Source of the DNA: Kalmanozyma brasiliensis GHG001
Lineage: Eukaryota; Basidiomycota; Ustilaginomycetes; Ustilaginales
Assembly: GCF_000497045.1 (NCBI RefSeq)
Contig: NW_015961959.1
Span: 1,240,001 to 1,304,000 of the forward strand
Direction: 5' to 3'
DNA: 64,000 nucleotides
The notes under the pieces are model-generated. The model was given only the letters and a program-made list of their open reading frames with translations. It did no database searches and had not been told where the DNA came from. This document shows, in pieces, positions 9,505-19,332 of the stretch. The first letter of the stretch is position 1. Every line of letters begins with the position of its first letter. A program made the translations under genes and the position numbers.

Positions 9505-12114
9505 ATGCTCGTCGAAAGACCATTGACGAACCTCGCTCCGGCGAGCCAGCAGCCCTCTGATGCCTTCAAGCTCACGAACGAGCAAGGCTTCGAGTGGTCG
9601 TTGAGTTTCCTCACTCCCACCATCTACAAGATCACTGTCGTCGGGCCAAATCACCCGCTTCCGCAACAAAGCAATGTGCACTGGAGCAACAAGCCGCTCG
9701 CTGTCTCCGCCAAGGTCGATACTGGCGCGCAAAAGGCTACCCTCAGCGTCGACGGCTTGGCGCACGAAGTGACCGTGCAGTTCGATGACACTCCTATCGT
9801 CGAGATCCACGAGACCGTCGAGGGCAGCAACGACAAGGTTCGCATCTTTGGCGACAACCCGCACAAGTCATACTGCTACTCGGAGACGGGCGTCACGAGG
9901 TACACCCGCTTCAACAACCAAAATCTTCACATTGGCATGGGCGAGAAGGCTGCTCCGCTCGACCTCACCCACCGATCCTTCTGCATCTCGGGAAGTGATT
10001 CGGCCAGCTACGATGCCTACCGCACCGATCCTCTCTACAAGCACACTCCTTTCCTCATGTCGTTACCCAAGCCTTTTGATGCCGACGGAGAGCCTCAGCC
10101 GCTCACCTCGGTGGTCGGTATCTACTCGGCCTCCAACTCGGACGCCAACTGGGACGTTGGTCGCTTCATCGACGAGCCATGGGGCATGTTCAAGAAGTAC
10201 GCTCAGCACTACGGTGGTCTGGAGGAGTACATCATCCTCGGTGAGCAGGCTCAGCAGGTCGTAACGCAGTTCTCGGATCTGGTCGGTCGCCCCCTCCTCG
10301 TCCCTAGGGATTGGCTGGGATACCTCGCCAGTGGAATGGGTCTCGGTGAGAGCGACGTGCCCATCGCACAGGAGCTGCTCTCCGGCTTCCCTGGCACATG
10401 CAAGCAGCACGACATCCCTTGCTCCGCCATCCACCTTTCTTCGGGCTACACCGTGGACGGCGAGGGCAACCGTCTCGTCTTCACCATGAACACGCGACGC
10501 TACCCGGACTTTGCCGAGCTCGTCAAGACGTTCCACAAAGCCGGCATCCGCGTCACCCCCAACATCAAGCCATACGTCGCGCAGGCCCACCCACACTACC
10601 AGAAGCTGTACGACGCCGGCGCGCTCTTCACCGACCCCAACAACGGCAATAAGCCTGTGGTCACTCGTATCTGGTCGAGTGGCATCGGCTGCACTGCGCT
10701 CGGCTCGTGGGTCGACCTCACCTCCAAGGCGGGTCGAGAGTGGTGGCGTCAAGGTGCGCTCGAGCTGTGCAAGCTCGGAGTCGACTCGCTGTGGAACGAC
10801 AACAACGAGTTCCTGCTCTTCGACGACGCTTTCATCTGCAAGAACGAGCTCGACGGCGACGCCAAGGTGGACGGCAACCGCACCGGCAAGCCAACCCCTG
10901 TCGGTGCCCTGGGTCGCATGACCAACACCGAGCTGATGGCTCGCGAGTCGCATCAGGCGCTCGTCACGCAGCACCCTGACCGTCGACCCTTCGTTCTCAC
11001 CCGATCTGCCAACGTCGGCACGCAGAAGTGGGCAGCATCCACCTGGTCCGGCGACAACCGCACCAGCTGGCACAACCTCCGTGGCTCGATCGCCATGGGC
11101 CTCAACGCGCAGATGTCGCTCATGCAATCGTACGGCAACGACATCGGTGGCTTCGCCGGCCCGCTCCCCAGCCCCGAGCTGTTCGTCCGCTGGATCCAGT
11201 CGGGTATCACCCAGCCCCGCTTCTGCATCCACTCCTTCAAGCCCTGCAAGGAGGACCCAACGGGTGTCAAGCTCAACAACCTCCCCTGGATGTACCCCGA
11301 GGTCGTCGACATCATCCGCACCACCATCAAGCGACGTTACGAGCTCCTGCCGTTCATCAACAACCTCAACTGGCGCTCGCACCTCGCCGCCGAACCGATG
11401 AACACGTGGCTCGGATGGAACGAGTTCGCCGCCGACCCGAACGTCTACTCTCGCGAGGTGCTCGAAGGGTTCGACTACTGGATCGGTCACGGTCAGCTGT
11501 TGGTCGCCGGTGCGTACCACGAGAACGAGCTCACCCGTCGTGTCTACTTGCCCGCTGCCGGCAAGGAAGATACTAAGGTGTACTACGACACGCACTCGCC
11601 GTTCAAGGTGTACAAGTCGGGTCAGTGGGTCGAGAACGTCTCGACGCCTCTGTCGCACTTTGCTGTCTTCGCTCGAGAGGGAACGGTGGTCCCTGTCGGT
11701 CTCGGCAAGGTGACGATCACTCAGAACGAGGGCCCTGCGACAATCACCTGCAGCGGAACCAAGATCTTGACCGAGCAGGAGGGCGGCCAGTGTGTGTACG
11801 ACGACTGGCGTGGTATCGAGGTCTTCCCATCGCCTGTTGACGCAAAGAGCCCAAGCGAGTACACCTACAGCTGGATCGAGGACGACGGCGTGTCCGCCAA
11901 GCCTGCGGTCGCTGAGTTCAAGGTCGACATCTCGTCGAGCCAGGACGAGGTGTCGGTCAAGGCCAGTGCGACAAAGAGCGACTTCAAGCCCCTTTGGGGC
12001 AACACGCTCTGGGTCATCCTGCCCAGGGCCGACACGAGGAAGGTGCAGGGCGCGAGCAAGACCATGCTGTACAAGGGCCAGACTGCCTATGCTATCACTG
12101 TTTCGGGTCTCTGA
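9505..12114 (+). CDS. glycoside hydrolase family 31 enzyme
   Basis: Single-exon gene of 869 residues, a normal length for GH31 (alpha-glucosidases, alpha-xylosidases and relatives). The nucleophile motif is SLWNDNNEF with Asp432. The acid/base region is TWSGDNRTSWHNLRGSIAMG with Asp517, followed by YGNDIGGFAGPLPSPELFVRW, a classic family signature. An N-terminal beta-sandwich precedes the TIM barrel, and beta-rich domains end the protein. There is no signal peptide, so an intracellular enzyme acting on alpha-linked glucosides or xylosides is the likely reading. The substrate cannot be fixed from sequence. Start: ATG at 9505 after a CT-rich leader, with no competing in-frame ATG nearby. It converges with the dipeptidase gene, whose stop lies 87 bases away. 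Confidence 0.93.
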   Translation: MLVERPLTNLAPASQQPSDAFKLTNEQGFEWSLSFLTPTIYKITVVGPNHPLPQQSNVHWSNKPLAVSAKVDTGAQKATLSVDGLAHEVTVQFDDTPIVEIHETVEGSNDKVRIFGDNPHKSYCYSETGVTRYTRFNNQNLHIGMGEKAAPLDLTHRSFCISGSDSASYDAYRTDPLYKHTPFLMSLPKPFDADGEPQPLTSVVGIYSASNSDANWDVGRFIDEPWGMFKKYAQHYGGLEEYIILGEQAQQVVTQFSDLVGRPLLVPRDWLGYLASGMGLGESDVPIAQELLSGFPGTCKQHDIPCSAIHLSSGYTVDGEGNRLVFTMNTRRYPDFAELVKTFHKAGIRVTPNIKPYVAQAHPHYQKLYDAGALFTDPNNGNKPVVTRIWSSGIGCTALGSWVDLTSKAGREWWRQGALELCKLGVDSLWNDNNEFLLFDDAFICKNELDGDAKVDGNRTGKPTPVGALGRMTNTELMARESHQALVTQHPDRRPFVLTRSANVGTQKWAASTWSGDNRTSWHNLRGSIAMGLNAQMSLMQSYGNDIGGFAGPLPSPELFVRWIQSGITQPRFCIHSFKPCKEDPTGVKLNNLPWMYPEVVDIIRTTIKRRYELLPFINNLNWRSHLAAEPMNTWLGWNEFAADPNVYSREVLEGFDYWIGHGQLLVAGAYHENELTRRVYLPAAGKEDTKVYYDTHSPFKVYKSGQWVENVSTPLSHFAVFAREGTVVPVGLGKVTITQNEGPATITCSGTKILTEQEGGQCVYDDWRGIEVFPSPVDAKSPSEYTYSWIEDDGVSAKPAVAEFKVDISSSQDEVSVKASATKSDFKPLWGNTLWVILPRADTRKVQGASKTMLYKGQTAYAITVSGL

Positions 12115-12201
12115 GTCGTTTCCGTTCGTCTCGGTTCTTCTGCAATGCTATATCTTCTCGAGACCGTTGTAAACGTGTGAGGTGTCTATGAGTGAAGCAC
12201 T

Positions 12202-13608
12202 TCAGAGGTCGGCGTGTAACTGTGAACCGAAGATATCGTGCCAATTGGTGTTGTCCGGCCTGACCCCTTCCTTGCGCATTTCCTTGGCCACGCGCTCCGC
12301 ATCTTCCAACACTCGCAAGACGTTCTCGCCGACGAAGCCGATAATCTCCCTATCCGACCATCCGCGCTCCACCAACCTCGCAACCAGGTCGGGATACCGC
12401 CTCACGTCCTCGAGCCCCTTTGGCACGGACATGATCCCATCAAAATCGGTCCCTACACCAACATGTCTCCTTCCGACCTTGTCGCTGACATACTCGATAT
12501 GCCTCACATACTGGTCCAGGTCCTCGCTGCCGCCAATGAAGCCCGGATAGGCGTTGATCATGACCACAATATCCTTGCCCGCACTCGCCAGCTTCTCAAG
12601 CACGGCATCTGGCACGTTCCGCTGGATCTCCTTGAAGTGTCTCGCTGCGGAATGTGAAAGCATCACGGGCCCTCTGCTCACCTCGATCGTCTGCAACGCT
12701 GTGTCGTCCGAGACGTGCGATAGGTCGGGTACGATCGCCAGCCTGTTGAGTTCCGTCACCAGATGCTTGCCAAAGGGGCTCAGGCCGTTCCACTTCTTGG
12801 GCTCCTCCCCTGCGCTGTCCGCAAAGACGTTGTGGCACGTATGTGTCAACGTCAAGTATCGTACCGGTCCCGGAATCTGATTTGAAAACAGTGCGGCATA
12901 GGCACGGAGAGCGTAGAGCGAGTTGCCGAGCGAATGTGCGCCTTCGATGCCGATGAAGCTGATCATCTTGCCCTGCTTGAACGCCTGTCGAGCCTCCTTG
13001 ACGCTGCCAACCAGGGCAAAGTCGTCAGCGTACTTGTCGGTCATCTGTCGAATCACATCGAGCTGCTCGAGCGTGTCCCGTACCGCAATGTCGGTGGCAG
13101 CGCGCTCGAAGGTGTCACCGACAGTGGTACTGTTGGGACAAACGACGTAGGAGGACCAGAAGAAGCCTCCGCTCTTGCCCTCGCGTAAGCGTGGGATGTC
13201 GACGTGCGAGTACATGGGATAGCTGCCATTGGGAAAAGCGGGTGCGTCGAAGGGGATGGAGTCGATCTTGTTGCCGTACTTATAGCGGGCGACCACGGGG
13301 ACGTCGACGTGGCCGTCGATGAGAGGGTGCTTGGAGAGGAGACGGAGTGCGTGCTTGCGGGCGTTCCTGCAGCGCCAGTTTGATGATGCGCCCGACACAT
13401 CACAGCGAGATTCCGTGCCTGGCTGCAATAGCTTTGACACTGAAGACTCGATGCTGGGCCGAGCAAAGAGAACGAGGGCAATAGCGAGCGTGCACAGCGC
13501 CAGCTTGAGTTTGGCCTTGAGCGTCGAGCGTGGCGCAGGCGCAGCCGTCTGGCTGGTTGATGGAAGCAGACCGTCCTGCGACTTGTCGTTCGCGTGTATG
13601 CTCGACAT
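12202..13608 (-). CDS. membrane dipeptidase, peptidase family M19
   Basis: Zinc-dependent dipeptidase of 468 residues if started at the ATG at 13608. All zinc-site signatures of renal-dipeptidase-like enzymes are visible: HxD in LIDGHVDVP (His100, Asp102), the bridging Glu in IGIEGAHSLGNS, LTLTHTCHN, VPDLSHVSDDT, VMLSHSAAR and GVGTDFDG. Residues about 34-50 (LKLALCTLAIALVLFAR) form one hydrophobic segment after a short basic stretch. This suggests a type II membrane protein with its catalytic domain in the secretory lumen or outside the cell. The start at 13608 has A at -3; an in-frame ATG at 13737 would add 43 residues. Members hydrolyse dipeptides including Cys-Gly, so a role in glutathione or peptide turnover is possible but inferred. 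Confidence 0.92.
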   Translation of the reverse strand: MSSIHANDKSQDGLLPSTSQTAAPAPRSTLKAKLKLALCTLAIALVLFARPSIESSVSKLLQPGTESRCDVSGASSNWRCRNARKHALRLLSKHPLIDGHVDVPVVARYKYGNKIDSIPFDAPAFPNGSYPMYSHVDIPRLREGKSGGFFWSSYVVCPNSTTVGDTFERAATDIAVRDTLEQLDVIRQMTDKYADDFALVGSVKEARQAFKQGKMISFIGIEGAHSLGNSLYALRAYAALFSNQIPGPVRYLTLTHTCHNVFADSAGEEPKKWNGLSPFGKHLVTELNRLAIVPDLSHVSDDTALQTIEVSRGPVMLSHSAARHFKEIQRNVPDAVLEKLASAGKDIVVMINAYPGFIGGSEDLDQYVRHIEYVSDKVGRRHVGVGTDFDGIMSVPKGLEDVRRYPDLVARLVERGWSDREIIGFVGENVLRVLEDAERVAKEMRKEGVRPDNTNWHDIFGSQLHADL

Positions 13609-13926
13609 GTTGACGGCGTCGCTGTGGTTGTGCGAGATGTGTAGAGGTGGAAGGGAAGCACGAACCGTGCTGAGCAGTAAGGAGGGGTCGTTCGTGCAGG
13701 GATCGACAATTTCGGCTATGAATTCGAAGGTCGACATCTCAAAGTGACGTGCTTCCGCGGAGCTCGAGAAGAAAGCCGTGTCCTGCCGCACCCCACTCAA
13801 CTTGCGACTGAAGCAGTCAAGCAACATACACTCTCACACATCGACACACACGCGCAGAAGGAATGTGATAGTAGATACTTCCAATGCTTTCCGGACGGCC
13901 TCATAAATTCAACTGTAGTGCGCCAG
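13609..13926. other. promoter region of dipeptidase gene
   Basis: These 318 bases lie between the dipeptidase start and the stop of the next minus-strand gene (UVDE). They must hold the UVDE 3' end and the dipeptidase promoter. An in-frame upstream ATG for the dipeptidase is at 13737. No other feature was recognised. Confidence 0.5.
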
Positions 13927-16074
13927 CTATGCATCGACCTTCTTCCTGCGCTTATTGGGCGCTGCTATGACGGGAATCGTCTCGTGGTCCGCGATGAGCT
14001 CTTGCGGGGGCGCGCCTTGCCCCAGCACCACCTCTTGTCCGTCATCGACCATCGCAGCTTTCGCGCGCTTCTTTTGCTGGGCCGTCAGCTTGGGTGCAGC
14101 AGCGGCAACCTTGGGCGCAGCGGCCTTCTTACCGCTCTTCTTGGGCTTGACGTCACCCTCGTCTGCTGCAATTCCATCTTCATCTACGTCGTCTACATCG
14201 TCCGCATCCTCATCGGCTGCTGCTCCAGGCTCGGTGCCGAACGGCCTCCTCTCCCTGCCTGCAGCCAGCTCGGCACGCACCCACTCGGCCTCCATGTGCA
14301 TGTCGCGCAGCACCTCTTCGCTCGTCTTGACGTACCCATCCTCGCCAAATTTGGGAGGGGCGAGCTCGATCCCCTCGTCCTCGCCGATGTCGGCGCCCGG
14401 ACCGGTGTAGACTCGACCTAGCCGCTTGGCCACCTCCTTGGCCTTGGCGATGGTGCGTTCGGCCTTGGACAGGCTCTTCGGATTGGCCTGAGGGGCGGGC
14501 ACGGCATCTTCTTCCTCTGCATCCGGGTCTTGCTTGTTTTTGCCTTTCTTAGGCTCTCGCGGCAGACGCTCACCACCGAGCTTGCTCTTGCGACCTGACG
14601 TCTTGACGCCAATGTCTTTAGCTGGCGGTCGGAGCGACTCGTGCTTGACCGGACGCAGGTTGTAGATGCGGTGCAGCTCAAGGACGGCTTGCTCCTTGTC
14701 CTTTGCTTCGATCATCAGATGTGCATCGGCGGGCAGATCGGGTGGAAGGAAGCCGCAGCGATCTGAGTGCGCGCGACGCTCTCGCAGATTGGTGGACCCT
14801 GGTCGAGGTTCTGAGAGATGGTACTTGGGTCGGATGCCCTTCTTGTGCCAGATGGCCTGGATCTCGGGCAGGAGCTCCGATGGCGGGCGTGCTGAGGGTC
14901 GGAGCAAGTCGTGGTGGAAGTCAAACACGAGCGGAATGTCGAGCTCCTTACACAGCGGAAGAAGCTCTTCGGTGCTATACGCCATCTCGTCGTTTTCGAG
15001 CACCAGCCTATCCTTGACGTTCTGTGGCAGACGCTTGTAGTTCTCGCGGATGCGGTCGAGCGTGGCCTCCCGATCACCGAAAGTGCCTCCTCCGTGGATG
15101 ATCATGACGCTGTCTTTGCCCAACCCCATGCGATCCAGCATCTCGCAGTGCGACTTGAGGTCCCGGAAACTCGCCTCGATCACCTCAGGTCGGTTGCTGC
15201 CCAGCTGCGTGAATTGACCAGGGTGCATCGTCAGTCGGTGGCCCAGCTTCTTTGCAAGATCACCTGCTGCGCCCAATTCCTTCTCGGCATACTCGAGCGA
15301 GTAACCGTATTTCTCGTGCGAAGCAAAGGGGAACACTTCCGAGGACAGACGCATGAACTTGATGCCGTTTTCCTCGTTCCACAGGATCATGGGGATCATG
15401 TCGCGAGCGTTGAGCCGGCCGAGCTCCTTGATATATTCGGGGCCCTGCTCGTCCATGGTCTTGATACGGGCGGTGCGGCTGGAGAAGACGGCGGGGTCTT
15501 GCCATCGGAGAACGGTGTTGAGACAGGCGTAGCCGAGCTCGCCAGTGAAGCCGTTGCTGCGCTCTTGCCGCTTCTCCGGTGGGCCTTCTAGCCGGAAATC
15601 CCTTTGAGGAACGTCTGGAATCTCGTACACGACTTCCTTCTTCTTGCGCTTGGGTAGGCGGCGTCCGTTCTTGTCCCTCTTGACAGGATCGCCTTCCTCA
15701 TCTAGCTCGATCTGATACTCTTCGCCGTGAACATTGACGCGAGTTTCGAAGTGTGTTGGAGTCTCTACCTTCTCCTTCTTGGGTGCTTTGGCACGCTTCT
15801 TCTTGGCGGGCTTCTCCTCTTCTTCGGCGGAGGACAGGCCGGACGATTCGCTCCTTGGCGGTGTTGGCGGCGGTGAGACGGCTTCTTTGACGATCTTATC
15901 TGCTACCTTGCGAGATATCGCTTTGGTCGAAGAGCTGCTTGCCTCGTCTTTTGCGGACTTGCGACCGCGCTTGAGTGATGGAGCGGGAGGCTCGATAACT
16001 ACGGCCTCGATAGGCAGATCAGGCTCGGCATAGTTGACCGACGCTGCCGATGCACGACCACTTCGTCGGACCAT
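13927..16074 (-). CDS. UVE1: UV damage endonuclease (UVDE/Uve1)
   Basis: UV-damage repair endonuclease that nicks DNA 5' to photoproducts and starts alternative excision repair. From the ATG at 16074 it has 715 residues. Residues about 175-480 form the UVDE barrel: GELGYACLNTVLRW at its start, then GHRLTMHPGQFTQLGS, VMIIHGGGTFGDR, RLVLENDEMAYS, LVFDFHHDLL and HLMIEAKDKEQA, which hold the metal-binding His, Glu and Asp residues. The N-terminal 170 residues are basic, Ser/Pro-rich and carry KKKRAKAPKK. The C-terminal 230 residues alternate acidic and lysine-rich blocks and end in NKRRKKVDA, so nuclear import is likely. An in-frame ATG at 16203 adds 43 residues resembling a mitochondrial presequence. 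The 16074 ATG has a strong context (A at -3, G at +4). It is divergent from the FMP25-like gene. Confidence 0.95.
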   Translation of the reverse strand: MVRRSGRASAASVNYAEPDLPIEAVVIEPPAPSLKRGRKSAKDEASSSSTKAISRKVADKIVKEAVSPPPTPPRSESSGLSSAEEEEKPAKKKRAKAPKKEKVETPTHFETRVNVHGEEYQIELDEEGDPVKRDKNGRRLPKRKKKEVVYEIPDVPQRDFRLEGPPEKRQERSNGFTGELGYACLNTVLRWQDPAVFSSRTARIKTMDEQGPEYIKELGRLNARDMIPMILWNEENGIKFMRLSSEVFPFASHEKYGYSLEYAEKELGAAGDLAKKLGHRLTMHPGQFTQLGSNRPEVIEASFRDLKSHCEMLDRMGLGKDSVMIIHGGGTFGDREATLDRIRENYKRLPQNVKDRLVLENDEMAYSTEELLPLCKELDIPLVFDFHHDLLRPSARPPSELLPEIQAIWHKKGIRPKYHLSEPRPGSTNLRERRAHSDRCGFLPPDLPADAHLMIEAKDKEQAVLELHRIYNLRPVKHESLRPPAKDIGVKTSGRKSKLGGERLPREPKKGKNKQDPDAEEEDAVPAPQANPKSLSKAERTIAKAKEVAKRLGRVYTGPGADIGEDEGIELAPPKFGEDGYVKTSEEVLRDMHMEAEWVRAELAAGRERRPFGTEPGAAADEDADDVDDVDEDGIAADEGDVKPKKSGKKAAAPKVAAAAPKLTAQQKKRAKAAMVDDGQEVVLGQGAPPQELIADHETIPVIAAPNKRRKKVDA

Positions 16075-16745
16075 TGTCAAGCTGGAGGTGTGGATGGCTT
16101 GCCTCGGGTGGATGGAGAGTCGCTGAGGTGGGAGCGCCGTGTATTGCTTCACCGACAGGAAGAGCAGTCGCGAAGGGGCGTAGAGTTGACGCCAGGCGAA
16201 CATGCACTGCTGAGAAGGGGGTGTATGCTGGTAGCAAAGAGGAACAGCCTTTAGTTTGTGGTGGTGGTGACACGGACAGGATCCGGCTGACGGATCACTG
16301 TTGGTCTCTGCGCGTACGACACGAGAAGAAGTCTTGCGTCCACTGGTCACGCTTCACCCAAAAGAGACAGCCAGGAGGTGGCGCTCTTGGCTGAGTAGGG
16401 TGAAGAAGCCATACCACTTTGACAGTCACTGCTGCCGCAAATTGACAGCCTCTGCTGGAAGCGGTGAGCTCATCGTGCGTTGCTCTCTTCTTCTGCAGGG
16501 TCTTCCTGCCAAACGCGGGCTCCGCTGCAGCAGCTGCAGGTGGAGGCGAGAATCCCAAATCTATCAATCACAATCTCGATCTGACACTTTCGAAAAATGG
16601 TCCGGCTTACCAATCCTGAGTCGCTTAGCTGAGAACGCAGCTGCAAGGGCCATCCTCGATTTGAGCTCAAGACCCTTTCACTTTCGTCTTCTAGCAACCA
16701 CCAGCTCGCCCTTTGTACAACACTCTCACAGCTACCCTTCGCAAT
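16075..16745. other. divergent promoter, UVE1 / FMP25-like
   Basis: These 671 bases separate the start codons of two divergent genes and should hold both promoters. The first 129 bases on the UVE1 side are open in frame with UVE1 up to an ATG at 16203, so part may be translated as a mitochondrial presequence. No TATA box stands out. Confidence 0.5.
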
Positions 16746-18998
16746 ATGGTAGCAGCTCCGATCGCGAGAGTAGCGTCAAAGGCGGTTCGCCGTTCAGCTC
16801 CGTCGGCTGTTCGAGCACACTCGACCTCGTCCGGTTCCAAGGTCACCACCGCTCCCATTCCCGCAAAGGAGTCAGCAAGTCGCAACGGCGTTCGTTATGC
16901 TACGACTGCAGCAGCTGTGACGGCCGTCGCTCTCACCACATGGTATGCTACTACCTCACCTCTGCATGCCGAGGCGGCTCCCTCTGTTGCTACCAATGGC
17001 GACATCACAGTCACCACCATGTCGCAGCAGGATCAGATGCGCCAACGAGCACACCTGCAGGGCGTCTACGCATGGGGCTCGAATCGCTACAACGTCGTCG
17101 CCCCGGATGCTCCGCAGGTAACCCTCATTCGCTCGCCTCGGTCGATTCCCTTCTTCGATGGGGTTGCGCTGCGGGACATCAACTTGAAGGAGAAGCACGG
17201 CGTAGCAGTGGACGCCAACGGCGACGTCTACCAGTGGGGTCTCGGATTCTTCGATCCAGCGGTCCTTGAGCCGACTGCTATCGAGGATGTTCCACTCGGT
17301 CGTCGAAGAGAGAAAGCCGGTGCCAATCTCACCGCTCCTCGTGGTAGCACAGCCAGCCTGGTGCTCAACCCAGTCAAGACGCTCACCGGTAAGAACATTG
17401 TCAAGATCGAAGCGACCGAGGAGAAGATCTACGCTCTGTCCAAGGACGGCCACATCTACGTCTTCTCGGCTGTTCAGCAACTTCAAGCCACGCCAAAGTA
17501 CCCGGGCTGGTCACCCAACCCGCTCAAGCTTTTCAACGCCTTTGCTGGCGCCGACATCGATCACGAGGTCCTTCACCCTGCTCCCTCCGCACACTGGGGC
17601 AGCACGGAGAAGGTCCACGACATCATCGTCGGGGACCACCACCTGCTGAGCGTCTCCAACAAGGGCCGTACCTTTGCGACCCCAATCAGCGAAGAGGGCA
17701 ATGCATTCGGTCAGCTCGGCACCCGTCGTGTTTGGCTCAACGCTCCCAAGACACCCGACAGCAAGGCAGGGCACGTCGAGACGCTTCTCGAGCCACGTGT
17801 GTTCGCTGAGCTAGAAGAGAACCACGGTGGCCGTCCAGTCTCGACCCTCGTCCCGGAGGGCTGGCTGCCCGCACCCACTTCCGAGACGAACCGCACTACG
17901 AAGCCTCGAGCTAGGTCCGAGCCAGCGTTCGAGACCAGCACCGACCCAGCGCCACCGCCCAAGCCCCTCGCAGAGCCCGTCGGCAGCATCCGATGGTGCA
18001 CCACCCTCCACGAGATCCCCGCTCTCCGCAACATCAATGTTGTCCAGATCGCCGCCGGCAACGAGCACTCGCTTGCCCGCACGCACGACGGACGCGTCCT
18101 CGCATGGGGCCGTCACACGCACGGTCAATGCGGTCTCGGACCCAGCTTCAGCATGGAGTGTGTTCCAGTCCCGACCGAGGTTGTTCTCAGCCGTTCGTTC
18201 CCCAACAGCTCAATGGATGTGCGCGCGAGCTCCATCGCTGCGGGCGCAGACAACTCGTTCTTCATGACTACGCGTCGCGAATCGAGCGGTGGTGGCATCG
18301 GGATGAAGATCGACCTGCTCTCCTCGGGCAAAGGCCAGTGGGGTACGATCGGAAACGCCATGTGGAGCCAGGTCGTCTCACAGCCTTCGCGCGTCAAGAC
18401 GGTTTCCGGGCTGATGGAGTTCTCTGAGGCCTCGGGGATGACGCACCCGGTGCCGATCCACAGCATTAGCGTGGGTAAGCCGGGTCACGTCGCGCTGGTT
18501 CTCGACACAGTCGAGTCTGCAGGCCACCTTGCCTTCGGCCGCGACGTCATGGTCTGGGGCGCCAACGCAGGGTTCCAACTCGGCCTCAGCAAGCGCTCCA
18601 ACCTTGCGGTGCCACAGCATCTCAAACCTCTTCCCGCCCTGACAGCGATCGCAGGCGGCAACATCATCTCGGAGCAGGACGGACTGGTGGTCAACCCCGC
18701 CAAAGCAGCAGCCATGTCGGTAGCAACACTACCAACGGCAGACGCGAAGTTGAGGGAGGCAGATATCAACTCGGGCGCGCTAACACACATGCCACACAAC
18801 CGGCTGCAGCTCGCGTCCAAGACCAAGGCGGATACGCGGCTGCCACCGAGTATCGCCGCGAAGGATCAGCTCGCAGCACCAGGTGCAGGCTCAGCCGCAG
18901 CGGCTCAGCAGGGAAAGACAAAAAAGGGTTTGACCGTCGAGGAGAGCATCAAGGCGGGCACGGTGAGCACGGTTGTGTATTGGAAGATCATCGAATAG
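16746..18998 (+). CDS. FMP25: FMP25-like mitochondrial RCC1-repeat protein
   Basis: 750 residues. The N-terminus (VAAPIARVASKAVRRSAP) is Arg/Ser/Ala-rich without acidic residues, a typical mitochondrial presequence. A hydrophobic segment follows at about residues 52-68 (ATTAAAVTAVALTTWYA), fitting an inner-membrane anchor. The rest holds spaced RCC1-type blades: GVYAWGSNRYNVV, GDVYQWGLGF, GRVLAWGRHTHGQCGLG and RDVMVWGANAGFQLGLS. This matches yeast Fmp25, an inner-membrane protein needed for an early step of cytochrome bc1 complex assembly. A Pro-rich linker near residue 400 is probably disordered. The ATG at 16746 is the first ATG of the frame. The protein lacks the evenly spaced seven repeats of true nuclear RCC1. 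Confidence 0.85.
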   Translation: MVAAPIARVASKAVRRSAPSAVRAHSTSSGSKVTTAPIPAKESASRNGVRYATTAAAVTAVALTTWYATTSPLHAEAAPSVATNGDITVTTMSQQDQMRQRAHLQGVYAWGSNRYNVVAPDAPQVTLIRSPRSIPFFDGVALRDINLKEKHGVAVDANGDVYQWGLGFFDPAVLEPTAIEDVPLGRRREKAGANLTAPRGSTASLVLNPVKTLTGKNIVKIEATEEKIYALSKDGHIYVFSAVQQLQATPKYPGWSPNPLKLFNAFAGADIDHEVLHPAPSAHWGSTEKVHDIIVGDHHLLSVSNKGRTFATPISEEGNAFGQLGTRRVWLNAPKTPDSKAGHVETLLEPRVFAELEENHGGRPVSTLVPEGWLPAPTSETNRTTKPRARSEPAFETSTDPAPPPKPLAEPVGSIRWCTTLHEIPALRNINVVQIAAGNEHSLARTHDGRVLAWGRHTHGQCGLGPSFSMECVPVPTEVVLSRSFPNSSMDVRASSIAAGADNSFFMTTRRESSGGGIGMKIDLLSSGKGQWGTIGNAMWSQVVSQPSRVKTVSGLMEFSEASGMTHPVPIHSISVGKPGHVALVLDTVESAGHLAFGRDVMVWGANAGFQLGLSKRSNLAVPQHLKPLPALTAIAGGNIISEQDGLVVNPAKAAAMSVATLPTADAKLREADINSGALTHMPHNRLQLASKTKADTRLPPSIAAKDQLAAPGAGSAAAAQQGKTKKGLTVEESIKAGTVSTVVYWKIIE

Positions 18999-19332
18999 GG
19001 CTCGTGCTGTATCTTATGTATTGCGAAGTGTAATGTACGGCTTTGACAGGATGCCTGCCTGATCGATCAGAGGCCGTCCCCTGCGTACGATGTCAGCGTG
19101 TGTGCGTGTGTGTCTTGAGGGCCGTCCAAGATGAAGCTCGAGCTGCAAGCGCTGTGCAGACGAGAAGTGGAGGGCTCGGGCCGCAAAAAATTTAGGTTTG
19201 GGCGCTACCAACAACGTCCGAAATCCGAGGGTTGAAATTTCATCTTGAAGCTTCCCACCTTGTCTTCACACGATACCGCAAGCACCTTTGTTCCCAAGCC
19301 GACATCGACGAGGTGGTCACCGAAGGCGCAAG
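18999..19332. other. spacer, FMP25-like 3' end and EFM5-like promoter
   Basis: These 334 bases lie between two plus-strand genes. A short GT run sits near 19097. No other feature was recognised. Confidence 0.5.
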
